Origin: Stakelama pacifica
Lineage (GTDB): Bacteria; Pseudomonadota; Alphaproteobacteria; Sphingomonadales; Sphingomonadaceae
Direction: 5' to 3'
Length of the DNA stretch: 64,000 bases
NCBI RefSeq assembly: GCF_004361835.1
Contig: NZ_SNWD01000012.1
Span: forward strand, 45,369-109,368
A program made the translations under genes and the position numbers. The notes under the pieces are model-generated. The model searched no databases, was not told where the DNA came from, and was given only the letters and a program-made list of their open reading frames with translations. This document shows positions 1 to 7,887 of the stretch, one piece after another (the stretch's first letter is position 1; each line of letters starts with the position of its first letter).

Positions 1-1
1 C

Positions 2-688
2 TATGGCGGCGATCATGCGCTTGCCGTCGATGGCGACTTCACCGCCACCGCCACGCTGCCCGAACGATACGCCATCGCACTGTGCCGGATCGAGCCGGAA
101 AACAATGTCGCGATGATCCTCGAAGCTTTTGCAGAGCTCGACATGCCGCTAGTCTTCTTCGGCAACTGGGATCGCAGCGACTATGGCAGGGCGCTCAAGG
201 CGCGCTATCGCGACCATCCGACCATCACCATCCATGACCCCGTCTATGCCCCCCCTGCCCTTCGCGCCGCTCGGGATCGCGCGACGCTCTACATCCATGG
301 ACACTCGGCGGGCGGCACCAACCCGGCCCTGGTCGAAATGATGCATTTCGCCATCCCGGTGCTGGCCCATGGCTGTGCGTTCAACCGTCACTCGACCGAA
401 GGCAAAGCCCGCTATTTCGAAACATCTTCGGAACTTGCCGCCGAAGTCCGTGCTCTGACGCCCGAGGCCGGTGCGGAAATCGGGGCTGCGATGGGAGAAA
501 TCGCACGCCGCCGCTACACCTGGGATCAGATCGGCAAAGATTATTTTGACCTTTTGCAGCTACCGAGCGGCGAGAATGAAGCGCTTTCGTCCATAAGCGG
601 ACACATGAATACAGGGGGGCCTATGGCCGTTCGTGATCCTGCGGATCAGACATGGTCAAAACATCGTTCGCCGAATAAGTCGGCATGA
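2..688 (+). CDS. Glycosyltransferase, DUF1972/group 1 type (5' end outside window)
   Basis: The reading frame is open from the window edge, so the N-terminus is missing. The visible part is the C-terminal, nucleotide-sugar-binding half of a GT-B glycosyltransferase of the DUF1972 (rhamnosyltransferase-like) type. It shows ALCRIEPENN near its start, LVFFGNW, and the diagnostic YIHGHSAGGTNPALVEMM stretch followed by a Glu in HSTEGKARYF. Such enzymes add sugars to exopolysaccharide or O-antigen lipid carriers in the cytoplasm. The stop overlaps the start of rfbC by a few bases, so the two are probably translated from one mRNA. This fits a deoxysugar/polysaccharide locus. The last ~40 residues after the conserved domain look unstructured. 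It belongs to the replicon that received the plasmid, not to the plasmid. Confidence 0.8.
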   Translation, partial: YGGDHALAVDGDFTATATLPERYAIALCRIEPENNVAMILEAFAELDMPLVFFGNWDRSDYGRALKARYRDHPTITIHDPVYAPPALRAARDRATLYIHGHSAGGTNPALVEMMHFAIPVLAHGCAFNRHSTEGKARYFETSSELAAEVRALTPEAGAEIGAAMGEIARRRYTWDQIGKDYFDLLQLPSGENEALSSISGHMNTGGPMAVRDPADQTWSKHRSPNKSA

Positions 689-1257
689 TGTCCAATCCCG
701 TGCTCCTCGTGACCCCCAAACGCCATGGCGACGCCCGGGGCTGGTTCACCGAGACCTATAATCGCGACACCTTCGCGGGGCTCGGCGTCAGTTGTACCTT
801 CGTGCAGGACAATCATTCGCTGTCGGTGCCGGCCTTCACGTTGCGCGGGCTCCATTTCCAGACACCGCCGCGCGGGCAGGACAAGCTGGTGCGCTGCATC
901 CGCGGCCGCATCTTCGACGTCGCGGTCGATGTGCGCAGCGGCTCGCCCACCTATGGCCAGTGGGTCGGCGCAGAGCTTTCCGCGGAAAATGGGCACCAGC
1001 TCTTTATCCCCATCGGGTTCGCGCACGGTTTCGTCACGCTCAAACCGGATTGCGAGGTCGTCTACAAATGCTCGGACACCTATGCGCCCGACCATGACGG
1101 CGGCATCGCCTGGGACGATCCCGAAATCGGCATCGCCTGGCCGATCCCCGCCGGCACCACCCTGGAGCTGAGCGCCAAGGACAAGGTGCAGCCGCGCCTT
1201 GCCGACTTCGACAGCCTTTTCCCCTATGACGGGCGCCCGCTCGCCCCGCTCGCCTGA
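685..1257 (+). CDS. rfbC: dTDP-4-dehydrorhamnose 3,5-epimerase
   Basis: At 190 residues this is full length for RfbC/RmlC, the cupin-fold enzyme that epimerises C3 and C5 of dTDP-4-keto-6-deoxyglucose on the way to dTDP-L-rhamnose. Visible motifs are RGLHFQTPP (catalytic His), the GFAHGFVTL strand, and the C-terminal YKCSDTYAPDHDGGIAWDDP signature. There are two consecutive ATG codons at 685 and 688 and either could start the protein. The upstream glycosyltransferase stop lies inside this pair. The next gene is rfbB, as in ordinary rml clusters, but rfbB is cut off after about 16 residues by an insertion sequence. Cytoplasmic. Confidence 0.92.
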   Translation: MMSNPVLLVTPKRHGDARGWFTETYNRDTFAGLGVSCTFVQDNHSLSVPAFTLRGLHFQTPPRGQDKLVRCIRGRIFDVAVDVRSGSPTYGQWVGAELSAENGHQLFIPIGFAHGFVTLKPDCEVVYKCSDTYAPDHDGGIAWDDPEIGIAWPIPAGTTLELSAKDKVQPRLADFDSLFPYDGRPLAPLA

Positions 1258-1268
1258 AGGATCCCCGC

Positions 1269-1331
1269 ATGCCCATCTTCGTCACCGGCGGCGCCGGCTT
1301 CATCGGCTCGGCACTTGGTCTGAGCCCGTAG
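1269..1331 (+). pseudogene. rfbB: dTDP-glucose 4,6-dehydratase, 5' stub interrupted by IS3-family element
   Basis: An ATG 11 bases after the rfbC stop opens a frame reading MPIFVTGGAGFIGSA, the Rossmann nucleotide-binding start of RfbB/RmlB. After about 16 residues the sequence leaves the family and hits a stop at 1329-1331. The break coincides with the edge of an IS3-like element whose transposase runs on the minus strand just downstream. The remainder of rfbB should lie beyond the right end of the window, after the upstream half of the same IS. Rhamnose synthesis from this locus is therefore presumably lost unless another rfbB exists. Confidence 0.8.
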
Positions 1332-1341
1332 TTTCTACCAT

Positions 1342-1617
1342 TTACGAGTAGAGCCTTGGGCCGTTTTGATGCCCTTCACTGGGCGTGATGGCAACAACCG
1401 TATTGGGGGCATGCCCCCAATACGGTTTGCCGTTTGATCCGGCCCCGATCTCGGCCGGGGTTCTGTTCCCGAGGCTCGAGTGGGGCCGGAAGTGGTTGTA
1501 GTCGTGCCGCCAGGCTTCCAGTTCCTGGCGGGCATGGGCGAGGCTGGTGAAGATCGTCTCGTTCAAGAACTCGTCGCGCAGGCGCGCATTGAAGCTCTCG
1601 ACGAACCCGTTCTGATA
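1342..1617 (-). pseudogene. IS3-family transposase OrfB, C-terminal part
   Basis: Read on the minus strand from the transposon edge this encodes [18 protein letters not shown] followed by a segment with [15 protein letters not shown]. These are the conserved end of the DDE integrase core, including the catalytic Glu region, and the usual C-terminus of IS3 OrfB proteins. The upstream half lies at 63907-64000 and ends with codons for YIAPGKPYQ. Taking one copy of the shared TATCA (TGATA on the plus strand), the two pieces join in frame as [11 protein letters not shown], a normal IS3 sequence. The open frame that continues from here into the transposon end is artificial. Confidence 0.85.
1613..1617. 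repeat. Target-site duplication TGATA, outer left
   Basis: The five bases directly left of transposon copy A are TGATA. The same five bases directly follow copy B at 63907-63911. A 5-bp duplication is normal for Tn3-family insertion. Here it flanks the whole two-transposon-plus-plasmid unit rather than a single transposon. Confidence 0.85.
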
Positions 1618-1657
1618 GGGGGGCGGTGAGAGGATGGTCAAAAACGTACGCTAAGCG
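1618..1657 (+). repeat. Left terminal inverted repeat of transposon copy A
   Basis: Forty bases beginning with six G residues match the reverse complement of 6512-6551 except at three positions (5, 6 and 23 from the outer end). The inner half includes ACGTACGCTAAGCG, resembling Tn3-family ends. The last codons of the passenger gene, stop at 1638-1640, lie inside this repeat. Confidence 0.88.
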
Positions 1658-2780
1658 GATCGCGACGATTGAAGGCTTGCCGCAATTGCCCTGCAGCACG
1701 TGTGATCGCACCTTCGTAGTCACCGAAGGCCAACGCCACCGCCTCCGACTGCTTTTGGACCCTTTCAGGATGTCGTGCGAACGCCCGGTCGATCACATCG
1801 AGAACATCGTCAGTTCCGGACCCGACCTCCCCCAGATGCCAACCAGCGTAGCGTGAATCGTCCTTCCAGTTTGCACCATGTGCATTGAGGAACGCCACCG
1901 GCCGGGGCGTTGTAAGGAATTCGTATAGCTGGCTCGACATGTCACCCAGATAAATACTGGCGGCCCGCGTGTAGGTCATGTCGAAGAGCCTGGGTGAATC
2001 GAGATCCACAATGATGTGTCCTGGCTCTGAAAGCTTCTGCCATTTCGCCCGGGAGACCGCATCCAGGTTCTCGAAAGCGCGGATGTGAGGCGCAAAGATC
2101 AGATTAAATCGCTCCTGCTCGCGAAAGCGGGCGATGACGTCCCGAGCCAGACTGATTGACGAGATGGAGCGATCAAAATGGGGATTGTAGACGACGATCG
2201 GTCGATCATTATCGAACAATCGCGATCCGGCAGGCATGGTTCGCAAATAATCCATCTTTATGTAGCCGACTGCTGAAAGCTTTTTCCTGTCGATGCCTTG
2301 CGCTACCGCTCGCTCGATATCCTTCTGCCCGGCGACAAAGATGAAGTCGAAGGCGCGCAGCCTCACTTCCGAAGACGGCGCGCGATCGCCAGCCCCGTGA
2401 CGAAAATGTATGAGCGGGCGGCGCCATCCCAAACACCGCAAAGCCGCGGAGGTGCGCTCCGGAACGATGATTGCATGTGAATTCCGGAGCAACCATCGGA
2501 TCTTCGCCAGCAAGGGGCCTTTCGCCGACGATTGAATGCCCGTCAATCGGGCCGCCATCCTGCTTGCCCAGGGCCACGTAATTTGCGTTACCTTCATCGT
2601 GCCTGCGCCCATGGTCTCGGCAACCTTGAGCAAAGCGGTGGCCGTGCGTTCATCGGCGCAAATGCATTCAACGGCTATATTGGGATGACGCAGGCTGATC
2701 GCAGCGGCCACGGGCGCCAGGTGCAAGACCTGATGCTCTCCACCGATAAAGACAAAAGCCAGATTTTTCGAGAATGTCAT
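1638..2780 (-). CDS. Transposon passenger: GT-B / CDP-glycerol glycerophosphotransferase-like protein
   Basis: This 380-residue protein is not a standard Tn3 gene. It starts with a Rossmann-like strand ([20 protein letters not shown]), has a central [10 protein letters not shown] segment and a C-terminal [20 protein letters not shown] segment. The last resembles the acceptor/nucleotide-binding region of CDP-glycerol:polyglycerophosphate transferases and related capsule enzymes. I infer a cytoplasmic transferase acting on surface polymer or lipid, with moderate confidence in the fold and low confidence in the substrate. Its ATG lies only 3 bp after the tnpR stop, so it is probably cotranscribed with tnpR. 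Its final residues and stop are encoded by the terminal inverted repeat. An identical copy is at 58993-60135. Confidence 0.7.
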   Translation of the reverse strand: MTFSKNLAFVFIGGEHQVLHLAPVAAAISLRHPNIAVECICADERTATALLKVAETMGAGTMKVTQITWPWASRMAARLTGIQSSAKGPLLAKIRWLLRNSHAIIVPERTSAALRCLGWRRPLIHFRHGAGDRAPSSEVRLRAFDFIFVAGQKDIERAVAQGIDRKKLSAVGYIKMDYLRTMPAGSRLFDNDRPIVVYNPHFDRSISSISLARDVIARFREQERFNLIFAPHIRAFENLDAVSRAKWQKLSEPGHIIVDLDSPRLFDMTYTRAASIYLGDMSSQLYEFLTTPRPVAFLNAHGANWKDDSRYAGWHLGEVGSGTDDVLDVIDRAFARHPERVQKQSEAVALAFGDYEGAITRAAGQLRQAFNRRDPLSVRF

Positions 2781-2783
2781 AGG

Positions 2784-3461
2784 TTATGTGACTGACCGCG
2801 CCTTGCGGGCGAGAAGCTTTTCCCCATCTGCCCTGATCTCCCCTTTTGGTGTGACGTGACGATAAAGCGTTTGCCTCGTGATACCGAGTTCGGCGCATAG
2901 TTCGGCGACCTTGGTTTCCGGCTTTCCCATGGCTGCTTGGGCGAGACGCAGCTTGGCAGGCGTCATTTTGAAAGGCCGTCCGCCGTGCCGACCCCGTGCG
3001 CGGGCGGAGGCGAGTCCGGCGCGGGTGCGCTCGACGATCAACTCGCGCTCGAACTCGGCGAGGCCGGCGAAGATCGCGAAGATCAGCCGGCCGTTGGCGG
3101 TAGTGGTGTCGATCGACGCGCCTTCGCCCGCCAGCACCTTGAGGCCGATCTGTCGCTTCGTCAGCTCGCCAACCAGGTTGACGAGATGGCGCAGGTCGCG
3201 CCCTAACCGGTCGAGCTTCCACACGACCAGCGTATCGCCGCGCCGCAGCGCCTTGAGGCAGGCATCGAGACCGGGGCGCGTGTCACGCCGGCCCGATGCG
3301 GCGTCCTCATAGATGTGGTCGGGATCGACGCCGGCCGCGACCAGTGCGTCACGCTGGAGGTCATGGACCTGGCTGCCGTCTGCCTTAGACACTCGTGCAT
3401 AGCCGATCTGTGTTGTCACATATACGTCCGTTCGCGTGACGGAGCGGGATCGCTTCGTCAT
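2784..3461 (-). CDS. tnpR: Tn3-family resolvase (serine recombinase)
   Basis: The N-terminal catalytic domain begins IGYARVSKADGSQ, with the nucleophilic serine in YARVS. It continues through LVVWKLDRLGRDLRHL and ELIVERTRAGLASARARG, and ends in a helix-turn-helix (AELCAELGITRQTLYRHV). TnpR cuts and rejoins two res sites to resolve cointegrates. The chosen ATG at 3461 gives a 14-residue extension before the typical start. A GTG at 3419 would give the canonical N-terminus and a longer res region. All catalytic motifs look intact, which matters because two copies of the transposon remain unresolved. It is divergent from tnpA. Confidence 0.9.
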   Translation of the reverse strand: MTKRSRSVTRTDVYVTTQIGYARVSKADGSQVHDLQRDALVAAGVDPDHIYEDAASGRRDTRPGLDACLKALRRGDTLVVWKLDRLGRDLRHLVNLVGELTKRQIGLKVLAGEGASIDTTTANGRLIFAIFAGLAEFERELIVERTRAGLASARARGRHGGRPFKMTPAKLRLAQAAMGKPETKVAELCAELGITRQTLYRHVTPKGEIRADGEKLLARKARSVT

Positions 3462-3548
3462 CGATCTACATTGTGTCACATAACCCGTCTTCTGGTCTAT
3501 GCTCCGTGAACAGGTCTGCTTTCCTGTTTCGTGACGAACAGGACACCA
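3420..3548. other. Candidate res site between tnpR and tnpA
   Basis: About 130 bp separate the canonical resolvase start (GTG 3419) from tnpA. The stretch contains direct copies of TGTCACATA at 3414-3422 and 3474-3482, and several GTGAC/GTGAA half-sites. It also must hold the divergent promoters. Position between divergent tnpR and tnpA is typical of res; subsites were not resolved by eye. Confidence 0.55.
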
Positions 3549-6518
3549 ATGCCGACCAAGACTATCCTGTCGCCAGCACAGCGTGCGGCGATCTTCGATC
3601 CGCCTCTCGATCGTGCGACGATCGAACGGCTCTACACGCTCGGTCCCGACGATCTGGTGCAGGTGGCGCGACGTCGTCGCGGGGCCAACCGGATCGGCTA
3701 TGCGGTGCAGCTCTGCTACCTGCGCCATCCTGGGCGCGGGCTGCTAATGGGCGAGAACGTGCCCGACACCATGCTGGCGCTGCTCGCCGACCAGATCGGA
3801 TGCGAGGCGAACGACTTCACCGGCTATGCCATGCGCCTCACGACGCTGCGCGAACACCGTGCCGAGATCGAAGCCCTGCTCGGTCTGCGTGCCTTCGCGC
3901 GGGTGGAAGTGCGAGCTATGCTGGCGCTGGGATCGGAGATCGCGGCCTCGACCGATAGGGGCGAAGCGATAGTCACCGGGATGGTCGATCGCCTTCGGAC
4001 GGATCGTATCGTGCTGCCGGCGGCATCGACGCTGGAACGGCTCGCGCTCATTGTGCGGACACGGGCGCGCAAGGCAGCCCATGCCAATCTGATCCGCGAC
4101 TGTTCGGCCGAGCAGGAAGCCGCGCTCGACCATCTGATCGGCTCCGACGACCGCGGCCGTACCCGACTCGGGTGGATACGCGAGTGGCCGGAAGCACCAT
4201 CGGCCGCCAACCTGAAGGGGATCGTCGAACGGCTCGACATGGTGCGCGACATCGGGATCGTGGCCGATCGGGCACGGCGCATCCATGCCGCCCGCTATGC
4301 CGTCATCGCGCGAACCGCCGGCATCGCCACCGCACAGCACCTGCGGCGTCTCGAACGCCCGCGCCGGCTCGCGATGCTCATCGCTTCCATGATAGAGATG
4401 GAGGCAGCGCTAACCGACGCCGCGCTGGTCATGGTCGAGAAGATGGTCGGTGGGCTGTTCCGCCGCGCCGACCGCACCCGGTCCGACCGGCTGCTCGGCC
4501 AGGCACGGATGTTGAAGGACACCGCGCGCTTCCATGCCCGGCTCGGTCGCCTGCTGGTCGATGCCCGTGCGAGTGGGCGCGATGTCTTCCGCACGATTGA
4601 CGCCCAGGTGGGCTGGGATAAGCTAGAACGCAGCATCCGCTTCGCCGAGGATCTGACGCGCGCGGCAGATGATGGCCTGGAGGAAGTGGTCGAGCGCTAT
4701 CCCGCCGTGCGACGGTTCTCCCCGACCTTCCTCGCCGCCTTTACCTTCCGCACCGCACGATCGGGCGATCCGCTGCTCGGCGCAATCGAGGTATTGCGAA
4801 CGATGTACCGCGACGGACGTTCGGTCCTGCCGAAGCGGGTGCCGACCAGCTTCATCAAGCCGCGCTGGCGCAAGGTGGTGCAACCGACGGAAGGAGCGAT
4901 CGACCGGCGCGCCTATGAGATCGCGGTGATCGTCCACCTGCGCGAACGGCTCGGCTCGGGCAGTATCTGGGTGGACGGCAGCCGCGCCTATCGCACGCTC
5001 GACGACTATCAGCTGCCGGTGCCCGCCTTCGAGGCCATGCGCGCCAGTGGCGATCTGCGCCTGGCTGTACCGACCGACTTTCCCGAATGGTACGAGGAAC
5101 ATCGCACCCTGCTGGCGCGGCGCATGACCGAGGTGGAACGCGGAGCCGCAGCTGGCGAACTGGTCGACGTGACGATCGAGCGCGGGCAGTTGCTCATATC
5201 ACCGATCCGGCGATCCCCGTCCGACGATGCCGAGGCGCTGAAGGCGCGGCTCTACGCGATGCTGCCGCGCGTCCGCATCACTGACCTGCTGGTCGAGGTG
5301 GCCGCATGGTCGGGCTTCACCGATCGCTTCGTCCATGCGCGCAGCGGCGCACCCGCCTCCGACCCATCGGCGCTGATGGGTGCGATCCTCGCCGATGCGA
5401 CCAACCTGGGCCTCGGGCGTATGGCGGAGAGCTCGCGCGGATTGACGCTGGCCCGCCTGCGCTGGACTGCCGAATGGCATGTCCGGGACGAAACCTATTT
5501 GTCGGCGCTGGCGGCGATCGTCGACTGCCACACCGCGCATCCGCTTGCGGCGGTCTGGGGACCGGGCGACACATCGTCGTCGGACGGGCAGTTCTTCCGC
5601 GCCGGCGGTCAGGGCGAGGCTCGCGCCGATCGCAACGCCCGCTACGGCACCGAACCCGGCGTGCTGTTCTACACCCATGTCACCGATCGCTTCACCCCGT
5701 TCCACACCAAGGTCATCGCCGCCAATGCCGGTGAGGCCGCGCACGTCCTTGACGGCCTGCTCGACCATGAGAGCGAACTGGTCATCCGCGAGCATGCGAC
5801 CGACACTGCTGGCGCGGTCGATCACGTCTTCGGCCTGTGCCACCTGCTCGGCTTCCGCTTTGCGCCGCGCATCCGCGACCTCAACGAACGCCGGCTATAC
5901 GGTCTGTTGCCGCTCGATTCCTGGCCAACGCTGCGCCCGCTCGTCGCCGGGCCAGTCAACGTACGCGCGATCGAGGAGAACTGGGACGAGACGCTGCGCC
6001 TCGCAGCCTCGATCCGCGCTGGCACCGTCAGCGCCTCGGTCATGCTGCGCAAGCTGGCGGGCTTCCCGCGCCAGAACCCCGTCGCCCGGAGTTTACGCGA
6101 GATCGGGCGGGTTGAACGCACCTTGTTCATGCTCAACTGGTTCGACGATCCCGAGCAACGACGCCGCACCGGCAGCATCCTCAACAAGGGCGAGGCCCGC
6201 AACGCGCTTGCCCGCGCCATCTTCTTCAACCGGCTCGGCGAACTGCGCGACCGCACTTTCGAGAACCAGCGCCATCGCGCTTCGGGCCTGACCTTGGTCA
6301 CCGCGGCCGTCACGCTGTGGAATACCGTCTATCTTGATCGCGCCGTCCGGCATTTACGTGGAAACGGTATCGACGTGCCCGACCAAATGCTCGCCCACGT
6401 CGCCCCGCTGGGCTGGGAGCATGTCGGTCTCACCGGCGACTATCTCTGGGGCGAAATCGACAAACCCCGTGAGCGTTTCAGGCCGCTTCGCCTTCACCAG
6501 CAAAGCCAGAACGCTTAG
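3549..6518 (+). CDS. tnpA: Tn3-family transposase
   Basis: The protein is about 989 residues from ATG 3549, typical for Tn3 TnpA. That start has AGGA about six bases upstream; an in-frame GTG at 3531 is the alternative. The DDE core is visible: first Asp in TSSSDGQFF (about residue 679), second Asp in AGAVDHVFGLCHLLGFRF (about residue 758), and an acidic cluster in ENWDETLRLAASI (about 814). TnpA binds the terminal repeats and joins them to a target, creating a cointegrate and a 5-bp duplication. The stop lies inside the right inverted repeat. An identical copy is at 60904-63873. Confidence 0.95.
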   Translation: MPTKTILSPAQRAAIFDPPLDRATIERLYTLGPDDLVQVARRRRGANRIGYAVQLCYLRHPGRGLLMGENVPDTMLALLADQIGCEANDFTGYAMRLTTLREHRAEIEALLGLRAFARVEVRAMLALGSEIAASTDRGEAIVTGMVDRLRTDRIVLPAASTLERLALIVRTRARKAAHANLIRDCSAEQEAALDHLIGSDDRGRTRLGWIREWPEAPSAANLKGIVERLDMVRDIGIVADRARRIHAARYAVIARTAGIATAQHLRRLERPRRLAMLIASMIEMEAALTDAALVMVEKMVGGLFRRADRTRSDRLLGQARMLKDTARFHARLGRLLVDARASGRDVFRTIDAQVGWDKLERSIRFAEDLTRAADDGLEEVVERYPAVRRFSPTFLAAFTFRTARSGDPLLGAIEVLRTMYRDGRSVLPKRVPTSFIKPRWRKVVQPTEGAIDRRAYEIAVIVHLRERLGSGSIWVDGSRAYRTLDDYQLPVPAFEAMRASGDLRLAVPTDFPEWYEEHRTLLARRMTEVERGAAAGELVDVTIERGQLLISPIRRSPSDDAEALKARLYAMLPRVRITDLLVEVAAWSGFTDRFVHARSGAPASDPSALMGAILADATNLGLGRMAESSRGLTLARLRWTAEWHVRDETYLSALAAIVDCHTAHPLAAVWGPGDTSSSDGQFFRAGGQGEARADRNARYGTEPGVLFYTHVTDRFTPFHTKVIAANAGEAAHVLDGLLDHESELVIREHATDTAGAVDHVFGLCHLLGFRFAPRIRDLNERRLYGLLPLDSWPTLRPLVAGPVNVRAIEENWDETLRLAASIRAGTVSASVMLRKLAGFPRQNPVARSLREIGRVERTLFMLNWFDDPEQRRRTGSILNKGEARNALARAIFFNRLGELRDRTFENQRHRASGLTLVTAAVTLWNTVYLDRAVRHLRGNGIDVPDQMLAHVAPLGWEHVGLTGDYLWGEIDKPRERFRPLRLHQQSQNA

Positions 6519-6551
6519 CGTACGTTTTCGACCATCCTCTCACCGGTCCCC
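6512..6551 (-). repeat. Right terminal inverted repeat of transposon copy A
   Basis: Reverse complement begins GGGGACCGGTGAG and matches the left end over 40 bases with three mismatches. The tnpA stop codon (6516-6518) falls inside it. Confidence 0.88.
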
Positions 6552-6556
6552 TTGTC
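6552..6556. repeat. Inner flank TTGTC (donor-side duplication)
   Basis: The five bases to the right of transposon copy A are TTGTC, identical to the five bases left of copy B at 58968-58972. This is the original insertion duplication of the transposon on the plasmid. Confidence 0.85.
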
Positions 6557-6832
6557 GCGCGGCGCCAGCGCAGCACCCGCGTAGGCTGCGGTGACACTGC
6601 GAACGGCCAGACCGATGGGCACCGTACGATCGGGCGCTGTCTTCATCTTGTCGCCCGCCATCTCGGCTGCCGCCATGACAGCAGTGCCGGCGGCGATGAT
6701 CGGGTTCAGCATCAATTCCTGGAGCGGAAGGTGGGGCGCGATCTCCTGCCGGCGGGTGGCCGTGGCAATCACGGCCAGCGGGGTCATGCCGCGCTGACCC
6801 GCCACCAGACCGATAAGGAAGGAACGTAGCAT
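6552..6832 (-). pseudogene. DUF4126-family membrane protein, N-terminal part (interrupted by transposon)
   Basis: From ATG 6832 the minus strand encodes MLRSFLIGLVAGQRGMTPLA and continues to AGAALAPRDK, where transposon copy A begins. The rest (RVLGAVIAVGAALASS onward) is at 58784-58972. With a single TTGTC the halves fuse in frame to a 154-residue protein. It has several hydrophobic segments and the RGMTPLA motif I associate with small DUF4126 inner-membrane proteins of unknown function. The open frame running on from here through the inverted repeat is an artefact. Confidence 0.78.
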
Positions 6833-6863
6833 CTGACTTCTCCAACAAGGAACGAGGAGTTTT

Positions 6864-7349
6864 TCAAGCGGCCTTTGACCCTCGGGAACGCGTGCTATGC
6901 TGCGCCAGGATGGAAACCAGATCGCGCACGCTCTCGCGCAGCGCATCGACGCCCTCAGCGTTGTAGCCGTTCGCCATAGTCTCAGGAACGTGCAAGGCTT
7001 GGCTCCGAAGCGTCTCGCCCCGTTCCGTCAGCGTGACCAAAACGCGCCGCTCATCGTTCGGGTCGCGGGCGCGGGAAAGCAAACCCGCACCCTCCATCCG
7101 CTTAAGCAGCGGGGTCAGCGTGCCGCTGTCGAGATAGAGTCGTGCACCCAGAGCCCCTATCGTCTGCGGCTGCTGTTCCCACAACACCAGCATGACGAGA
7201 TATTGTGGATAGGTGAGATTCAACTTCCTCAACACCGGGCCATAGAGGCGGCCCAACAGATTGGTCGCTGCATAGAGCGGGAAGCAGATTTGGCGGTCGA
7301 GCAGGAGCGGATCTTCCTCCAACCCCAAGGTCAGCCGCGCGTCGCTCAC
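6864..7349 (-). CDS. ohrR: OhrR-type MarR-family peroxide-sensing repressor
   Basis: This 161-residue winged-helix repressor starts at GTG 7349, which overlaps the ohr stop as GTGA. Cys22 in RQICFPLYAATNLLGRLY aligns with the redox-sensing cysteine of OhrR. The recognition part is in LYLDSGTLTPLLKRME followed by the wing DPNDERRVLVTLT. OhrR proteins release DNA when that Cys is oxidised by organic hydroperoxides. Coupling to ohr, and a 13-bp dyad just upstream of ohr (7807-7819), support autoregulation of the pair. A longer open frame upstream of 7349 is out of keeping with the family. Confidence 0.88.
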   Translation of the reverse strand: MSDARLTLGLEEDPLLLDRQICFPLYAATNLLGRLYGPVLRKLNLTYPQYLVMLVLWEQQPQTIGALGARLYLDSGTLTPLLKRMEGAGLLSRARDPNDERRVLVTLTERGETLRSQALHVPETMANGYNAEGVDALRESVRDLVSILAQHSTRSRGSKAA

Positions 7350-7771
7350 CGCGTGGTCACGTCGAGTTGAACGTCGATATTGCCTTTCACCGCGTTCGAA
7401 TAGGGACAGACGGCATGAGCAGCCTGAACGATCTTCTCGGCTGCCGCCTGATCGACGCCCGTGATCGCAATGCCAAGCGTTACGGCGAGCCTGAAGCCAC
7501 CCCGGTCGTCGGGGAGCAGCCCCACTTCGCCGGTCACCTCGACGTCCTCGTCGCGAACCCTGTCGGCCTGCACACGGGTCACATGAATGACCGCATTCTC
7601 GAAGCACGCGGCATAGCCGGCCGCGAAGAGCTGTTCGGGGTTGGTGGCACCGCCTTTGCCGCCAAGTTCCTTTGGCATCGCCAGTTGCAGATCGAGGATA
7701 CCGTCTTCGCTGCGAACGGTCCCGCTGCGTCCTCCGATAGCCGTGACCTTGGTAGTGTAGAGATGGCCCAT
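7346..7771 (-). CDS. ohr: Organic hydroperoxide resistance protein (Ohr/OsmC family)
   Basis: This 141-residue thiol peroxidase reduces organic and fatty-acid hydroperoxides in the cytoplasm. The two catalytic cysteines are in FAAGYAACFENAV and HAVCPYSNAV. The ATG at 7771 follows a good AGGAGA ribosome site, so the in-frame start further upstream (7825) is rejected. It is followed by ohrR with a four-base overlap. On this plasmid the pair is the first complete cargo unit next to the transposon. Confidence 0.92.
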   Translation of the reverse strand: MGHLYTTKVTAIGGRSGTVRSEDGILDLQLAMPKELGGKGGATNPEQLFAAGYAACFENAVIHVTRVQADRVRDEDVEVTGEVGLLPDDRGGFRLAVTLGIAITGVDQAAAEKIVQAAHAVCPYSNAVKGNIDVQLDVTTR

Positions 7772-7806
7772 AGGTTCTCCTGCCAGATTTGCGATTCCTA
7801 TTGCTG

Positions 7807-7819
7807 GCGATTTAATCGC
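7807..7819. promoter_or_regulatory. Candidate OhrR operator (13-bp dyad)
   Basis: GCGATTTAATCGC is a perfect dyad with one central base, 36 bp upstream of the ohr start. MarR/OhrR operators are AT-centred dyads in this position. Binding is inferred. Confidence 0.5.
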
Positions 7820-7887
7820 GCGCAAGGCATTATCGTTGGCAGCGACGCTAGTCGTCTCCTTCTGCGGACACTGACGGCTGGCATGGG

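Larger units (their letters stand above)
1321..1617 (-). mobile_element. IS3-family insertion sequence, terminal part (split by the cointegrate)
   Basis: The segment between the rfbB break and the transposon is the 3' end of an IS3-family element. The outer edge is placed near 1321, where a TG dinucleotide follows the last rfbB-like codon; this edge is approximate. The other part of the same IS resumes at 63907. The IS therefore first inserted in rfbB and later served as the target of the Tn3-family event. Confidence 0.65.
1618..6551 (+). mobile_element. Tn3-family transposon, copy A
   Basis: The element is 4,934 bp, starts and ends with GGGG, and is bounded by roughly 40-bp terminal inverted repeats with three mismatches. 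It carries a passenger gene and tnpR on the minus strand and tnpA on the plus strand. Left flank is TGATA, right flank is TTGTC, so this copy lacks a matching duplication of its own. All proteins are identical to those in copy B 57,355 bp downstream. Confidence 0.92.

Noticed and set aside
2784..3728. Longer tnpR starting at 3728
   Set aside because: The extra N-terminal residues overlap the tnpA start on the other strand and the res region, and resolvases begin at IGYARVS or shortly before.
6540..6946. A 143-residue gene crossing the transposon end at 6551
   Set aside because: Its last codons come from the terminal inverted repeat; the true protein is the split DUF4126 gene beginning at 6832.
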